DNA from: Dehalococcoidia bacterium
Lineage (GTDB): Bacteria > Chloroflexota > Dehalococcoidia > GIF9 > AB-539-J10
Reading direction: 5' to 3'
NCBI GenBank assembly: GCA_007129495.1
Contig: SKVJ01000029.1
Coordinates: 1-42,445, forward strand
DNA length: 42,445 nt
Program-made: the position numbers and the translations under genes
Notes under the pieces: generated by a model
The model's database searches: none
The model's input: the letters and a program-made list of their open reading frames with translations, nothing else
Told to the model about the DNA's origin: nothing
Part shown: positions 1 to 7,645 of the stretch, piece by piece
How the letters are laid out: every line of letters starts with the position of its first letter
Numbering within the stretch: position 1 is the first letter of the stretch

Positions 1-1
1 C

Positions 2-943
2 GAGCCTGACCCTGTATGCGGTATGAGGCGACGCACGAGCGAGCGGTTCCGGAGCTACCTTGGGCGGGAGGCGATAGGACAGCCGGTGCGGCAGGTGGCC
101 AGGAAGGAGGGTGTGGGAGAGACACTGGTGCGTGGTTGTGTGACTGAGGAGGCGAGGCGGCTGCTGCAGACACAGGTGAGGCCGCGCCCGGCCAGGGTGT
201 TGGGACTGGACGAGTTCTCCATCAGGAAGGGACAGGTGTACGACACGGCGATAGCGGACCTGGAGCACAAGGAGGTCATCGGAGTAGTCAGCGGGCACCG
301 GCAACGGGAGGTGGCTGACTTCTTCACCGCGCTGCCGCATGCAGATGAGGCGAGAGTGGTGGTGATGGATATGCATGAGGCATTCCGTCAGGCGGTGGCG
401 CTCTGCCTGCCCGGCGCAAGGGTGGTGGTAGACAAGTTTCACGTCCTGCTGCACGTGCACCGGGCATTGGACCAGGTCCGCACCGGTATCGAACCACGAC
501 AGGGCAAACGTGGCGAGCTCTTTCGTGCCCGGTATCTGCTGCTCAAAGGACAGGAGCGATTGACGCCCCAGTCGCGCGTCTGGCTCATGGAGCTGCTCAG
601 ACGCTACCCTCAACTGCATCGTGCGTGGCTGCTCAAGGAGGCGTTCAGAGCCTGGTATTGCTGCACGAGCAGACAAGAGGCTGAGGCACGGCTCATGCAG
701 TGGGAACGCTCGGTGCGAGACCAAGGCCCTGCCCCGTTCCGCGGCCTCTTCCCCATGCTGCGGCTCTGGCGAGAGGAGATCCTCAACTACTTCGACTACC
801 CCTATACCAACGGATTCCTCGAAGGTAAGAACAACCGCATCAAGGTCATCAAGCGGGTCGCCTACGGCTACCGCAATCCCCAGAACTTCAGAAACAGGAT
901 CATGCTCAGCAACCGACAGGAGGCTCAGCCTATCGCTGCATGA
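2..943 (+). CDS. ISL3-family transposase, 5' end outside window
   Basis: DDE transposase of the ISL3 family, which catalyses cut-and-paste movement of its IS. The catalytic triad is visible: Asp in LGLDEFSIRKG, Asp in VVVMDMHEAFRQA, and Glu in TNGFLEGKNNRIK, followed by a typical GYRNPQNFRNRI tail. The first in-window ATG is at 23, but the frame stays open to base 2 with a Cys codon just before it. ISL3 proteins usually have about 400 residues with an N-terminal zinc-binding segment, so the true start and that segment most likely lie upstream of the window. The rest shows no frameshift or stop, so the copy may be intact. I could not find its right terminal inverted repeat in the following 300 bases. 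Confidence 0.85.
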   Translation, partial: EPDPVCGMRRRTSERFRSYLGREAIGQPVRQVARKEGVGETLVRGCVTEEARRLLQTQVRPRPARVLGLDEFSIRKGQVYDTAIADLEHKEVIGVVSGHRQREVADFFTALPHADEARVVVMDMHEAFRQAVALCLPGARVVVDKFHVLLHVHRALDQVRTGIEPRQGKRGELFRARYLLLKGQERLTPQSRVWLMELLRRYPQLHRAWLLKEAFRAWYCCTSRQEAEARLMQWERSVRDQGPAPFRGLFPMLRLWREEILNYFDYPYTNGFLEGKNNRIKVIKRVAYGYRNPQNFRNRIMLSNRQEAQPIAA

Positions 944-1122
944 GGACCATCACACTTATTGACGTAGAACCGCATCCGATGCACTCGGATGAGGTTGAGG
1001 CGCTTGTCACCCACTGTGTCGAGGGGTGGGAAGTCGTCGAGTGGCTTATCCTGCCGGAACAACTGCGCGAGGTATCTTTCGACGAGAATCGGTTCTACAT
1101 CCGGCGGTTTCCAGGACGCTGA
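940..1122 (+). CDS. Possible small ORF overlapping transposase stop
   Basis: A 60-codon open frame starts at an ATGA overlap with the transposase stop. The product would be acidic with no recognised domain. The nearest purine-rich site (GGAGG at about 919-923) is 16 bases from the ATG, which is too far to be convincing. An antisense frame (1161-925) is also open, so neither strand is clearly coding. The rest of the stretch from 944 to 1264 holds only the terminator of the heat-shock operon and possibly the IS right end, which I could not delimit. Confidence 0.2.
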   Translation: MRTITLIDVEPHPMHSDEVEALVTHCVEGWEVVEWLILPEQLREVSFDENRFYIRRFPGR

Positions 1123-1166
1123 GGGGAAGGCGCGTATATACTGTTCTGTCCGTCTGCACACACAAG

Positions 1167-1204
1167 CAAAGAAAGACGCCCTTCTGAAGACAGGAAGAGC
1201 GTCT
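1167..1204 (-). terminator. Rho-independent terminator of the hspR-hsp20 operon
   Basis: Read on the minus strand, AGACGC pairs with GCGTCT (1204-1199 with 1179-1174). An inner CTTC/GAAG pairing extends the stem, and TTTCTTTG follows. It lies about 60 bases downstream of the last hsp20 stop codon, so it should end the leftward operon. Confidence 0.7.
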
Positions 1205-1264
1205 CTAATCCCGTATTGTCACGAATTGTGCTAGCGAAGGTTTCGTTGACCGAGTCCGTAGCTA

Positions 1265-1744
1265 CTACCTCTTTTCTCTCCCGGTCTTCAACTCCTTTGT
1301 CTTGCCCGGTTTGACTTTGATGGACTTGGGTTGTACTCCCTCGGTCTTCGGCAACGTTAGTGTCAATACACCATCTTCGAACACTGCGTCGGCATTGTCT
1401 ACCTTTACCGGCACTGGTAACTCAAGCGACCTCATGAACGAACCGTACCGCATCTCCTTCCTGAAGTAGTTCTCCTCTTTCACCTCCTCCTCGTCCTTGT
1501 GTTCTCCCCTGATGGTGAGCACATCTCCCGTTATCGAAACGTCGACCTCCTCACCCTTGAGGCCGGGCAGAGAGGCCTTGACTACCACTTCACTGTCGGT
1601 CTGATACATATTGACCGCAGGTTCCTCCGTCCTAAGGGCCGCTAATTGACCGGATGGTCGTACGAAGGAATCTTCAAACAGGCGGTCCATCGCCTGACGC
1701 AGACTCGTGATTCCGGTCGGTTCCCATCGCATTAGATCTGCCAT
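1265..1744 (-). CDS. hsp20: Small heat-shock protein, Hsp20/alpha-crystallin family (copy 1)
   Basis: ATP-independent holdase chaperone that binds unfolding proteins in the cytoplasm. The 159 residues are the usual length. The N-terminal arm carries RQAMDRLFED. The alpha-crystallin domain spans about 42-147 and ends with the family signature around EDGVLTLTLPK. The C-terminal tail has an IKV motif of the I-x-I type used for oligomer contacts, then a basic end. The start is fixed by an excellent site, AAGGAGGTGA, just upstream of ATG at 1744. It is the last gene of a leftward hspR-hsp20-hsp20 group, 219 bases after copy 2. That gap contains an inverted repeat (1785-1799) which could be a second regulatory site. 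Heat-inducible expression under HspR control is inferred. Confidence 0.95.
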   Translation of the reverse strand: MADLMRWEPTGITSLRQAMDRLFEDSFVRPSGQLAALRTEEPAVNMYQTDSEVVVKASLPGLKGEEVDVSITGDVLTIRGEHKDEEEVKEENYFRKEMRYGSFMRSLELPVPVKVDNADAVFEDGVLTLTLPKTEGVQPKSIKVKPGKTKELKTGREKR

Positions 1745-1784
1745 AATTCATCACCTCCTTGACTTCTTGCTTCCATATGGCTGT

Positions 1785-1799
1785 TGAGTTCCAAACTCA
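1785..1799. promoter_or_regulatory. Inverted repeat TGAGTT-CCA-AACTCA upstream of hsp20 copy 1
   Basis: A perfect 6-bp inverted repeat with a 3-base centre sits 41 bases upstream of the hsp20 copy 1 start. Its TGAGT/ACTCA halves match the core of the HAIR element known for HspR (CTTGAGT-N7-ACTCAAG), but the spacing is shorter. No clear -10/-35 pair was seen beside it. An operator role is a guess. Confidence 0.3.
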
Positions 1800-1963
1800 T
1801 TCCGCTTCCCCGTCAGCCACGGATTCCGGATTGCTATACCCATCTCTCTGTCTCACCTGCACGGAACTTTGTCTTGCAGATTCCATTGTCCCTGATTCCT
1901 CTCCACTCACACGGCTGCCAACTCCCACCCGAGACACGGGGTCAACACGAATCCCTGTTGGGT

Positions 1964-2425
1964 CTACTTCGACTTCACTGTGATCTTCTTGGGCTTCGCC
2001 TCTTCTGCCTGCGGTACCACTACCGACAAAACTCCGTTCTCGACCTCAGCATCTATCCTGGCTGAATCGATCGGCGTAGGCAGTGTTACCATCCTAACCA
2101 CGTCCCCATGGGCCAACTCGCTCGCAAGCCACTTATATGATTTAGCCTCTTCCTTCTCCGCTGCTCCTGGGATATGGGCCTTGATCGTGACCGAGTCCCT
2201 TTCTGCTCCAATCTCTACGTCCTGAGCGTTTACGCCGGGGAGGTATGCCTGGATGACGTACTCGGAATCCTTCTGGAATACGTTGATCGGCATCATTCTA
2301 GCCCCTGCCAGACCCGTAGATGCAGTCCCTCTCGGTGGTCTGACGACGCTTTGCTCGAACAGACGATCCATCGCATCCCTTAAGCTCACAATATCGCCGA
2401 ACGGTTCCCATCTCTGCATTACCAT
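1964..2425 (-). CDS. hsp20: Small heat-shock protein, Hsp20/alpha-crystallin family (copy 2)
   Basis: Second Hsp20 holdase of 153 residues, clearly paralogous to the downstream gene: it shares the RDAMDRLFEQS arm and an alpha-crystallin domain from about 48 to 150. It is divergent in detail. The signature reads ENGVLSVVVPQ, the loop after the first strands is longer, and the tail ends KKITVKSK, which again has an I-x-V anchor. The start at 2425 follows GGGAGGAAAG. A second ATG two codons later cannot be excluded. It lies 90 bases downstream of hspR in the same direction, so hspR and hsp20 are probably cotranscribed from the promoter at 2833-2861. Two dissimilar Hsp20 proteins may form mixed oligomers (inference). 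Confidence 0.94.
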   Translation of the reverse strand: MVMQRWEPFGDIVSLRDAMDRLFEQSVVRPPRGTASTGLAGARMMPINVFQKDSEYVIQAYLPGVNAQDVEIGAERDSVTIKAHIPGAAEKEEAKSYKWLASELAHGDVVRMVTLPTPIDSARIDAEVENGVLSVVVPQAEEAKPKKITVKSK

Positions 2426-2515
2426 CTGTCTTCTTTCCTCCCTTCATCATGTATTCGTTCGGGCGTTCCGCCCTTATCAACCCATTAATTCAATCGTTAA
2501 CGTTGGCTTCCTTAG

Positions 2516-2788
2516 TCAGGACTGTCTCATGTTGAGAATAAGCAGCACGCCTTTCAGGTTCACTCCGTCAGCTTCGAGTTGTGCAGCGGCACGTATCCTT
2601 GCAATGTCACGGTCCGAGAACAATCGTTGGCCACCAGGTGATCGCTTTGGTGAGATTATTGCCGCGGCTTCATAGCGACGTATCCTGTAATCCTCCACAC
2701 CCGTCATCGAAACGGCTACACACATTACGTATTTTGCCGAATCGCAATTCCACTCGGGACGTCCATGCTCACGGTCCGTGAGTTCCAA
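2516..2788 (-). CDS. hspR: HspR-like MerR-family heat-shock repressor
   Basis: DNA-binding repressor of the MerR fold, closest by eye to HspR, which represses chaperone genes at HAIR operators. The recognition region is clear from about residue 22 to 85: YVMCVAVSMTGV, then RRYEAAAIISPKRSPGGQRL and FSDRDIARIR, then DGVNLKGVLLILNM, all in the HspR order. The protein is only 90 residues and stops soon after that helix, so the C-terminal tail found in many HspR proteins is short or absent. The start appears to be TTG at 2788 with AGGGGG eight bases upstream. It is first in the leftward operon with the two hsp20 genes, and a HAIR-like repeat overlaps its promoter, which fits autoregulation. Confidence 0.85.
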   Translation of the reverse strand: MELTDREHGRPEWNCDSAKYVMCVAVSMTGVEDYRIRRYEAAAIISPKRSPGGQRLFSDRDIARIRAAAQLEADGVNLKGVLLILNMRQS

Positions 2789-2832
2789 TCACAACCCCCT
2801 GATACGGAACCTGTTTCACGTGACGAGCTAGA

Positions 2833-2861
2833 AATGTAAAGAATATGACAAAGCGTGTCAA
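2833..2861 (-). promoter_or_regulatory. Sigma-70 promoter of the hspR-hsp20 operon
   Basis: On the minus strand, a perfect -35 TTGACA (2861-2856) is followed after exactly 17 bases by TACATT (2838-2833), a 4/6 match to the -10 consensus. Transcription would start near 2826, giving a leader of about 38 bases to the hspR TTG start. Confidence 0.7.
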
Positions 2862-2874
2862 ATTAACTGACACG
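2854..2874. promoter_or_regulatory. HAIR-like operator CGTGTCA-N7-TGACACG
   Basis: A perfect inverted repeat with 7-bp arms and a 7-base spacer covers the -35 box of the hspR promoter. The geometry (7-7-7) equals the known HspR operator HAIR (CTTGAGT-N7-ACTCAAG), but the arm sequence differs. Extra half-sites lie at 2846-2850 (TGACA) and 2890-2896 (CGTGTCG). The rest of 2875-3194 shows no gene that I can support. Confidence 0.55.
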
Positions 2875-3194
2875 TAACGGAGAAAATATCGTGTCGCATA
2901 TCGTAATTCTCAGGTCGGATATAAGGTGCGAGTCAATCCGCCAGTTGATGTGGCACACGTAACCATAGCCGAGCCAATGACCATATGCGCGCCAGGCCGG
3001 AATAGAGGGACCTGTCGCTAGATGGCGCTGGAACCAACGGTGGTCCACCGTGATTACCGCTTCCGGCCATCGGATCAGCTTCCTTCGGCAGGTGTTCTAA
3101 ATCCTGCAGGTTGATGTGGCAATACACCATTGCATGGGCGACAGGGAAGTCCGCCATTCGCGTCCGCCGATGACAGTCTCCTGTTCGAGCACCT

Positions 3195-3983
3195 CTATCG
3201 AAAGGTCGACGACACAGTCCCGAGTCGGTCAAAAGTTGCACGATAGCAGTCGCCGCGCTCAATCGGTTCGGCTCGGACAAGGCTTCCGGTTATCACTATC
3301 TGCCCTTTGGTCAGGCCGAAGTTGAAAGCAGTGAGCTTGTTTGCGAGCCAGGCGAGTACGTCCGCGGGGTTACCCAGGGCGGCAGCACCGGCACCTGAGG
3401 AGATTACTCTTCCGTTCCTCTCAAGAACCACACCTATTGTGCGGAGGTCGAGCTCCTGCACCGATGTCAGGTGCCCTCCAAGGACGATTCCCCAACTGCC
3501 CACGTTGTCGGCGGTCATATCTATTGCATTGGCGCGCCAGTTTTCAAACCGGCTATCCACGAGTTCGAATGCAGGCATCACTCCTGCGACGGCCGCCAAT
3601 GCATGTGCAACAGTGACCCCAGGCCCTTTGAGGTCTTCTTTGAGGACGCAGGCGATCTCGGGCTCTATCTTTGGTGCAATCATACGCTCGAACGGAACCT
3701 CGCTGCCATCGCGATAGACTCCGCTGGCCATCAGCAAACCGAATATGGGCTCGTCAACGCCAAACTGCTGCTGGGTCGCTTGGCTCGTATACCCCACCTT
3801 CGCACCAATGATGAGACCTCCCAGGCGTGCCTTCGTCTCCGATGTGGCAAATTGAATGCTGTACGCTTGCTCTTGTGTGAGATGTGGATATCGCTCCGAA
3901 AGAGGGACTACCGGCACTCGGTTTGCCTCGGCTTCGAGTAATTCACGGGACAACCCCCTGATAACATCATCGGTCGATGTCAT
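3195..3983 (-). CDS. 2-keto-4-pentenoate hydratase-like protein (MhpD/FAH superfamily)
   Basis: Member of the 2-oxopent-4-enoate hydratase / 4-oxalocrotonate decarboxylase group, which act in the cytoplasm on products of aromatic ring meta-cleavage with a divalent metal. The 262 residues are full length. The family features include LIIGAKVGYTS, PKIEPEIACVLKEDL with the acidic metal ligands, PAFELVDSRFENW, and a C-terminal KGQIVITGSLV. The start at 3983 follows AAGGAGGAAAG. No ring-cleaving dioxygenase, aldolase or dehydrogenase of a meta-cleavage route is beside it, so it stands alone here. The exact substrate, and hydratase versus decarboxylase activity, cannot be told from the sequence. Fumarylpyruvate or acylpyruvate hydrolysis is less likely because those relatives differ in the N-terminal part. 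Confidence 0.85.
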   Translation of the reverse strand: MTSTDDVIRGLSRELLEAEANRVPVVPLSERYPHLTQEQAYSIQFATSETKARLGGLIIGAKVGYTSQATQQQFGVDEPIFGLLMASGVYRDGSEVPFERMIAPKIEPEIACVLKEDLKGPGVTVAHALAAVAGVMPAFELVDSRFENWRANAIDMTADNVGSWGIVLGGHLTSVQELDLRTIGVVLERNGRVISSGAGAAALGNPADVLAWLANKLTAFNFGLTKGQIVITGSLVRAEPIERGDCYRATFDRLGTVSSTFR

Positions 3984-4062
3984 CTTTCCTCCTTAAACCT
4001 GACCGCTCTCACGCTCTTTGCGCAGTCAGTTGCCTACCTTTGTAGTTACGAAAGTGCGAGAT

Positions 4063-4608
4063 CTACTGTTCTGTTCCGCCAACCACCCTTCTCCCCAGGC
4101 CGCCAAGTGCCGCAGCAACGCCCTCGTTAGCGGCCAGATCTCCCGGGTCCTTCGCATAGGCACTCACGTCACCGATCCATTCCAGATTGCACACATCGGC
4201 ATACGTCCGGAGGTTCTCCAGAGCCTTACCTGCCGCATCCTCAGCCACCGCTACTCCGGCGGCAGTCTTGTTCTTCAGAAGAGGCCAGATGGGAATGGTC
4301 CGGTCCATGAAGTTCTTCAGGAGTCCCGACAGCATGTAGAAGTACACCGGCGTGCCAAAGACAAATGCATCGGCTGCCAGCATCTTTCCGAGAATGGCCT
4401 CCATGTCGTCCTTGATCACGCATACCCCCGGAGTCTGTTTGTCCGTCATTTCACATGTAAGGCATCCGGTGCATAGCCTGATGTCCCAGTCCTTGATCAG
4501 GATGTGCTCCGTTTCCGCGCCGGCGTTCCGTGCTGCCTCGAGTACTCTCTCGATCATCCACTCTGTGTTGCCGTTCCTTGGTGAGCCGCAGATTCCGAGT
4601 ATCTTCAT
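4063..4608 (-). CDS. Flavodoxin-fold NAD(P)H-dependent FMN reductase-like protein
   Basis: Iron-sulfur flavoprotein/FMN-reductase family protein of 181 residues. The N-terminus MKILGICGSPRNGNTEW is the FMN phosphate-binding loop. A Cys-rich stretch (RLCTGCLTCEMTDKQTPGVC) has the compact spacing that binds a [4Fe-4S] cluster in archaeal-type iron-sulfur flavoproteins. FGTPVYFYMLSGLLKNFMDR is the typical dimer and flavin region. The open frame runs 74 codons further upstream, but ATG at 4608 has GGAGG seven bases before it and begins exactly at the fold, so I chose it. A role as an electron-transfer flavoprotein in an anaerobe is likely; its partner is unknown. Confidence 0.85.
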   Translation of the reverse strand: MKILGICGSPRNGNTEWMIERVLEAARNAGAETEHILIKDWDIRLCTGCLTCEMTDKQTPGVCVIKDDMEAILGKMLAADAFVFGTPVYFYMLSGLLKNFMDRTIPIWPLLKNKTAAGVAVAEDAAGKALENLRTYADVCNLEWIGDVSAYAKDPGDLAANEGVAAALGGLGRRVVGGTEQ

Positions 4609-4867
4609 CTGTCTACCTCCCCGGGGAGCCATTCTTCTCCTCGGTCCCCCTGTCGGATTGTACACAGATGTTGTAGTGGCATGCACATCAAATGGAGCGC
4701 TCTCTTGCACCTGGGGCCGGTGTTCTGTTTCAACCTGGCGCGGACGTTCATTGTACGCAGCAAATGAATCGCTCATCTCACTTATACTCAATGAAACAGG
4801 ACCGGCTGCCTTGCACCGCAGCGTTGACACTTGTACACTCAGAGCAGTTCAGCCCCGGAGGTGGGTT

Positions 4868-5071
4868 ATGAGTAATCAGTCTGGTGATTTTCACAAGCAT
4901 ATCGCGCTACGCTCCGTTCCTGGAATTGCGGGCATCGCGTGTCTGGTGATCGCCTTCGGAATGACTGCTCTTACCCACGTAATGTTTACCGTGCTTGTGG
5001 CGGAAGGTGTAGTCCTGATCGGCCGTACCGCGTTGCTATTGAGGAAATATCTCAAGACACCGGTCGAGTAA
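4868..5071 (+). CDS. Small two-helix membrane protein
   Basis: Hypothetical protein of 67 residues. After a short polar N-terminus it has two hydrophobic stretches, around IAGIACLVIAFGMTALTHVMF and LVAEGVVLIGRTALLL, then a basic end RKYLKTP. ATG at 4868 is preceded by GGAGGTG at good distance, which is the main evidence that it is real. It is divergent from the FMN-reductase gene. No family recognised. Confidence 0.5.
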   Translation: MSNQSGDFHKHIALRSVPGIAGIACLVIAFGMTALTHVMFTVLVAEGVVLIGRTALLLRKYLKTPVE

Positions 5072-5850
5072 TCGAAACCTCTGTTGGGCTGGGTGATTCC
5101 ACTTCTCCTGCCTTCACTTGCGTTACGGTGCAGTGTCTTTCGCAGTTAAGTATTGGGGGTCCGTAGGCCCATCCAATGGAACTGAAGCTGGTTGAGGCTG
5201 GCAGTCGATCAGTGTGGTGAATGACGGGAAGAACTTCGACTCCGCCTGGAACTCCTCGTGCTTGTGCACCAACGCGACAAGCGGAGTCGTGCTTGCGTCT
5301 GCTTCGTACAGTTCGTATGGCAGTGAGGCCGCGCGTGACTATAGAATTGTCCGAACGCACAGAGAACGAGATCAGGTTCTTATCAGGAATGCCAGACTGC
5401 GTGATACACCTGCCATTACCGAGGTGTATGGAGACGCAGTGTTTATACCGTAGTGGTTTGGACAGGTAGGCACCCACAGTTGGAAGGCGGATTGAGTAAT
5501 TGAGATCACATGGTATCGGTACGATGTTACTCTGATCTCCAGACGATGGCGTCCTGGATTCGAACCGGCATGTGCTTACCGCAAATCAGACCTTCGGCAA
5601 CGAGTCGAGCCTTGCGCTGGTGCGCTGGCTGGGATTCGCGGATGTTGGAAGCAGCCGGGAAGTTGCCTGCAAATTTGGATGATGGCTCGACATGTGATTG
5701 CTTCAGCATATGGTTCTCTATCCGGCCCCTACTGAGCACCCTGCGTAGCATGAGCACCTGCCCTGTGCTAATGTGTATCCTCAGGCGATGCGCCTGGTGT
5801 TACGGTGCGATTCTGCCCGAGCACACCATTTCCCCGCAATCGACAACAAG
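5072..5850. other. Long stretch without a supportable gene
   Basis: Several open frames exist on both strands (for example minus 5477-5052 and minus 5757-5527), but none has a good ribosome-binding site or a recognisable domain. The minus frame at 5757-5527 has a somewhat protein-like C-terminal half (KARLVAEGLICGKHMPV) and may be a decayed gene. A GGATTCGAACC string near 5558 resembles a tRNA T-arm but the surrounding arms do not fold. Confidence 0.4.
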
Positions 5851-7035
5851 ATGAGAAAGTACCGCTACTACGAAGTCCTTGAAATAAGCCGGACGGCAAC
5901 TCAGGAAGAGATCAACGGCGCTTTTCGGCGTCTTGCGCGGTTATGGCATCCCGACCGCAATCCCGGGCGGGCTGAGGCTGAGAGCGTATTTCGTCGCGTC
6001 AACACGGCGTACCAGGTTCTGGCCAACGAGGCAGTAAGGGCTGAATACGACCGGAGTTCGGTGGAGTGCCCCACCTGTGGCACGCACGAAGTCCTCAGCA
6101 TGAATGACGGACGCTGGCAGTGCAAACACTGTGGCTGCCGATTTGATGTCTCGGGAACTGCTGAGATACACGCTATGGACGCTCCGAGTGCCCCCCCTCT
6201 CCGGCGTGCCCGGTTCAGGGCGTTTCAAGCGATGCAGTGCTCGTGGTGCGTGCGGTTCTATGACCGGGCACCATCGACATGTCCGCATCATACTCCCCAG
6301 ACGAACTGTGATGCTTTCAAGGCGGTGACCGAAAGCGAACGCAAAGCCTATCTGACGAATCCGGCTATGCCAGCGCTGGTGGATGAATGGGTGCGGCCGA
6401 CAGGAGAACGCGGGCTCATCAAGAAGTGTACCTACTGTCGTGCGCTCAATCCCAACCCCTCGCGCGTGAATGAGCCCTGCTGGCATTGTCACCGCGTACT
6501 GAAGGATGAATGTCCTCATTGTGGCCTCGCCATGATGCTCTATGACATCGAGCGTGGCGCCTGGCGTTGTGCAAACAACCAATGTGCCGGCAAACGTTTC
6601 GAATTCAACAATGGCGCCGGGAAATGGAGTGCGACTGTTCACCACTCATCGGCTCCACCACCGCGCCGAAGTAAGCGTCGTCCGAAGCAGCCATCGTGTC
6701 TTAACTGTGGCGCGGGGCTTGTATACAGTGATCTGCAGAGCCTGTGGTGCTGTGTAGTCTGCAGAAACTTCTTCACTCCGGATCAGGCGGGCTGGCCGGC
6801 TCCCAAGGACGCTCCCATACCTGTACGTGCGACGCGAAGGAGAAGGGAGAGTGCGGTACGACCCGAGCGGCCTCTCAGGGAGCATCCTCGAGCTTGCGCT
6901 GATTTCGTGCGACCATTGTCGCGCCCGCGAAAGCGCAAGTCGACTGCGGACTACGTGCTGTTAGGCGCTGCCATTGGCCTCCTCCTCCTTATCGGAACGC
7001 TGATGGCGTTTGGTATGGCGGGGCACCTCGGATGA
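5851..7035 (+). CDS. J-domain protein with five zinc-ribbon-like clusters and C-terminal membrane helix
   Basis: Protein of 394 residues. Residues 1-65 form a J domain: YYEVLEISRTATQEEINGAF, then the HPD motif in LWHPDRNPG, and AYQVLANEAVRAEYD. This domain stimulates DnaK-type Hsp70 ATPase. It is followed not by DnaJ's G/F and CXXCXGXG repeats but by five separate pairs of Cys clusters (starting CPTC, CSWC, CTYC, CPHC and CLNC), each likely a zinc ribbon. A basic linker and a hydrophobic helix (LLGAAIGLLLLIGTLMAFGM) at the C-terminus follow. It is therefore probably a membrane-anchored Hsp70 co-chaperone facing the cytoplasm. The frame extends upstream to 5773, but ATG at 5851 directly precedes the J domain. 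No strong ribosome-binding site is seen. DnaK is not in this window. Confidence 0.8.
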   Translation: MRKYRYYEVLEISRTATQEEINGAFRRLARLWHPDRNPGRAEAESVFRRVNTAYQVLANEAVRAEYDRSSVECPTCGTHEVLSMNDGRWQCKHCGCRFDVSGTAEIHAMDAPSAPPLRRARFRAFQAMQCSWCVRFYDRAPSTCPHHTPQTNCDAFKAVTESERKAYLTNPAMPALVDEWVRPTGERGLIKKCTYCRALNPNPSRVNEPCWHCHRVLKDECPHCGLAMMLYDIERGAWRCANNQCAGKRFEFNNGAGKWSATVHHSSAPPPRRSKRRPKQPSCLNCGAGLVYSDLQSLWCCVVCRNFFTPDQAGWPAPKDAPIPVRATRRRRESAVRPERPLREHPRACADFVRPLSRPRKRKSTADYVLLGAAIGLLLLIGTLMAFGMAGHLG

Positions 7036-7295
7036 CTGGGGCGCACAGCGAGAATGCTCTCGGTGGTGGGGCAATCAAACCTTTTCGCAAACCCGATAGT
7101 GCTAATGCTCGGCTGCACAGTTGACTCAATGGCCTGACGCCCGACGAATACGCACAAAACCATGGCAGAACTCCGATTCCCGCTGGCATAAGCGCCGGGG
7201 TAAGGTCAACGGTGGCCCAACGAGGTCTCGATTTGGCAGCCCCAGGGCTGGCGAGTGTCCCCCACGACGGTCAGACAGGCTCCCCAGGGAGTCGA

Positions 7296-7640
7296 CTAGG
7301 CACTAAGGGGCACGCTTATTATCTCTATTTCCTTGGCAGTTGCAGGCTTGGCGTAGTGCCTGTCTTGAGTTATCGCCCGCTGGGGACAAACCTGCATGCA
7401 TGCACCGCAATAGACGCATCTGAAAGGGTGATACGTCCACTGCCTGTCTTCCAGGCTGACTTCTATAGCAGCGGAGGGACATACCCGGGCGCAATCACGG
7501 GATAAATCGCATTTCTGGGGATCCAAATGGATTCTCCCCCTGTATCCGAGGAACGGTTCTCTTATGTCCTTGAAAGGATAGCGCCTGGTAGCAGGTCGCG
7601 AGAAGAGGTTTCTGATGATCGTTGGAAGCATCCAAGCCAT
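7296..7640 (-). CDS. echF: Ech-type hydrogenase ferredoxin subunit (NuoI/EchF-like)
   Basis: Polyferredoxin subunit of 114 residues that would pass electrons to the hydrogenase small subunit. The second cluster motif is canonical, CVYCGACMQVCP (Cys75, 78, 81, 85). The first is CDLSRDCARVCP, where the second ligand position carries Ser47 instead of Cys, so the cluster may be Ser-ligated or [3Fe-4S]. This is the last gene of the operon. The large-subunit stop overlaps an in-frame ATG (TAATG), but GAGAGG sits eight bases before ATG at 7640, which I prefer as start. The 260 bases between this gene and the convergent J-domain gene show only a weak 5-bp hairpin near 7049-7062. Confidence 0.88.
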   Translation of the reverse strand: MAWMLPTIIRNLFSRPATRRYPFKDIREPFLGYRGRIHLDPQKCDLSRDCARVCPSAAIEVSLEDRQWTYHPFRCVYCGACMQVCPQRAITQDRHYAKPATAKEIEIISVPLSA

Positions 7641-7645
7641 TGTCA

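Noticed and set aside
1964-2675. Long plus-strand frames across the hsp20/hspR region
   Set aside because: They are antisense to clearly coding Hsp20 and HspR sequence.
2933-3280. Open frame of 115 codons on the minus strand between hspR and the hydratase gene
   Set aside because: It overlaps the end of the hydratase gene, has no ribosome-binding site and its translation shows no domain; it is a chance frame.
5052-5477. 141-codon minus-strand frame
   Set aside because: It overlaps the end of the small membrane protein gene, lacks a ribosome-binding site and has low-complexity basic composition.
5545-5600. GGATTCGAACC string resembling a reverse-strand tRNA T-arm
   Set aside because: The T-stem does not pair fully, and no acceptor stem, anticodon arm or CCA-position fits around it.
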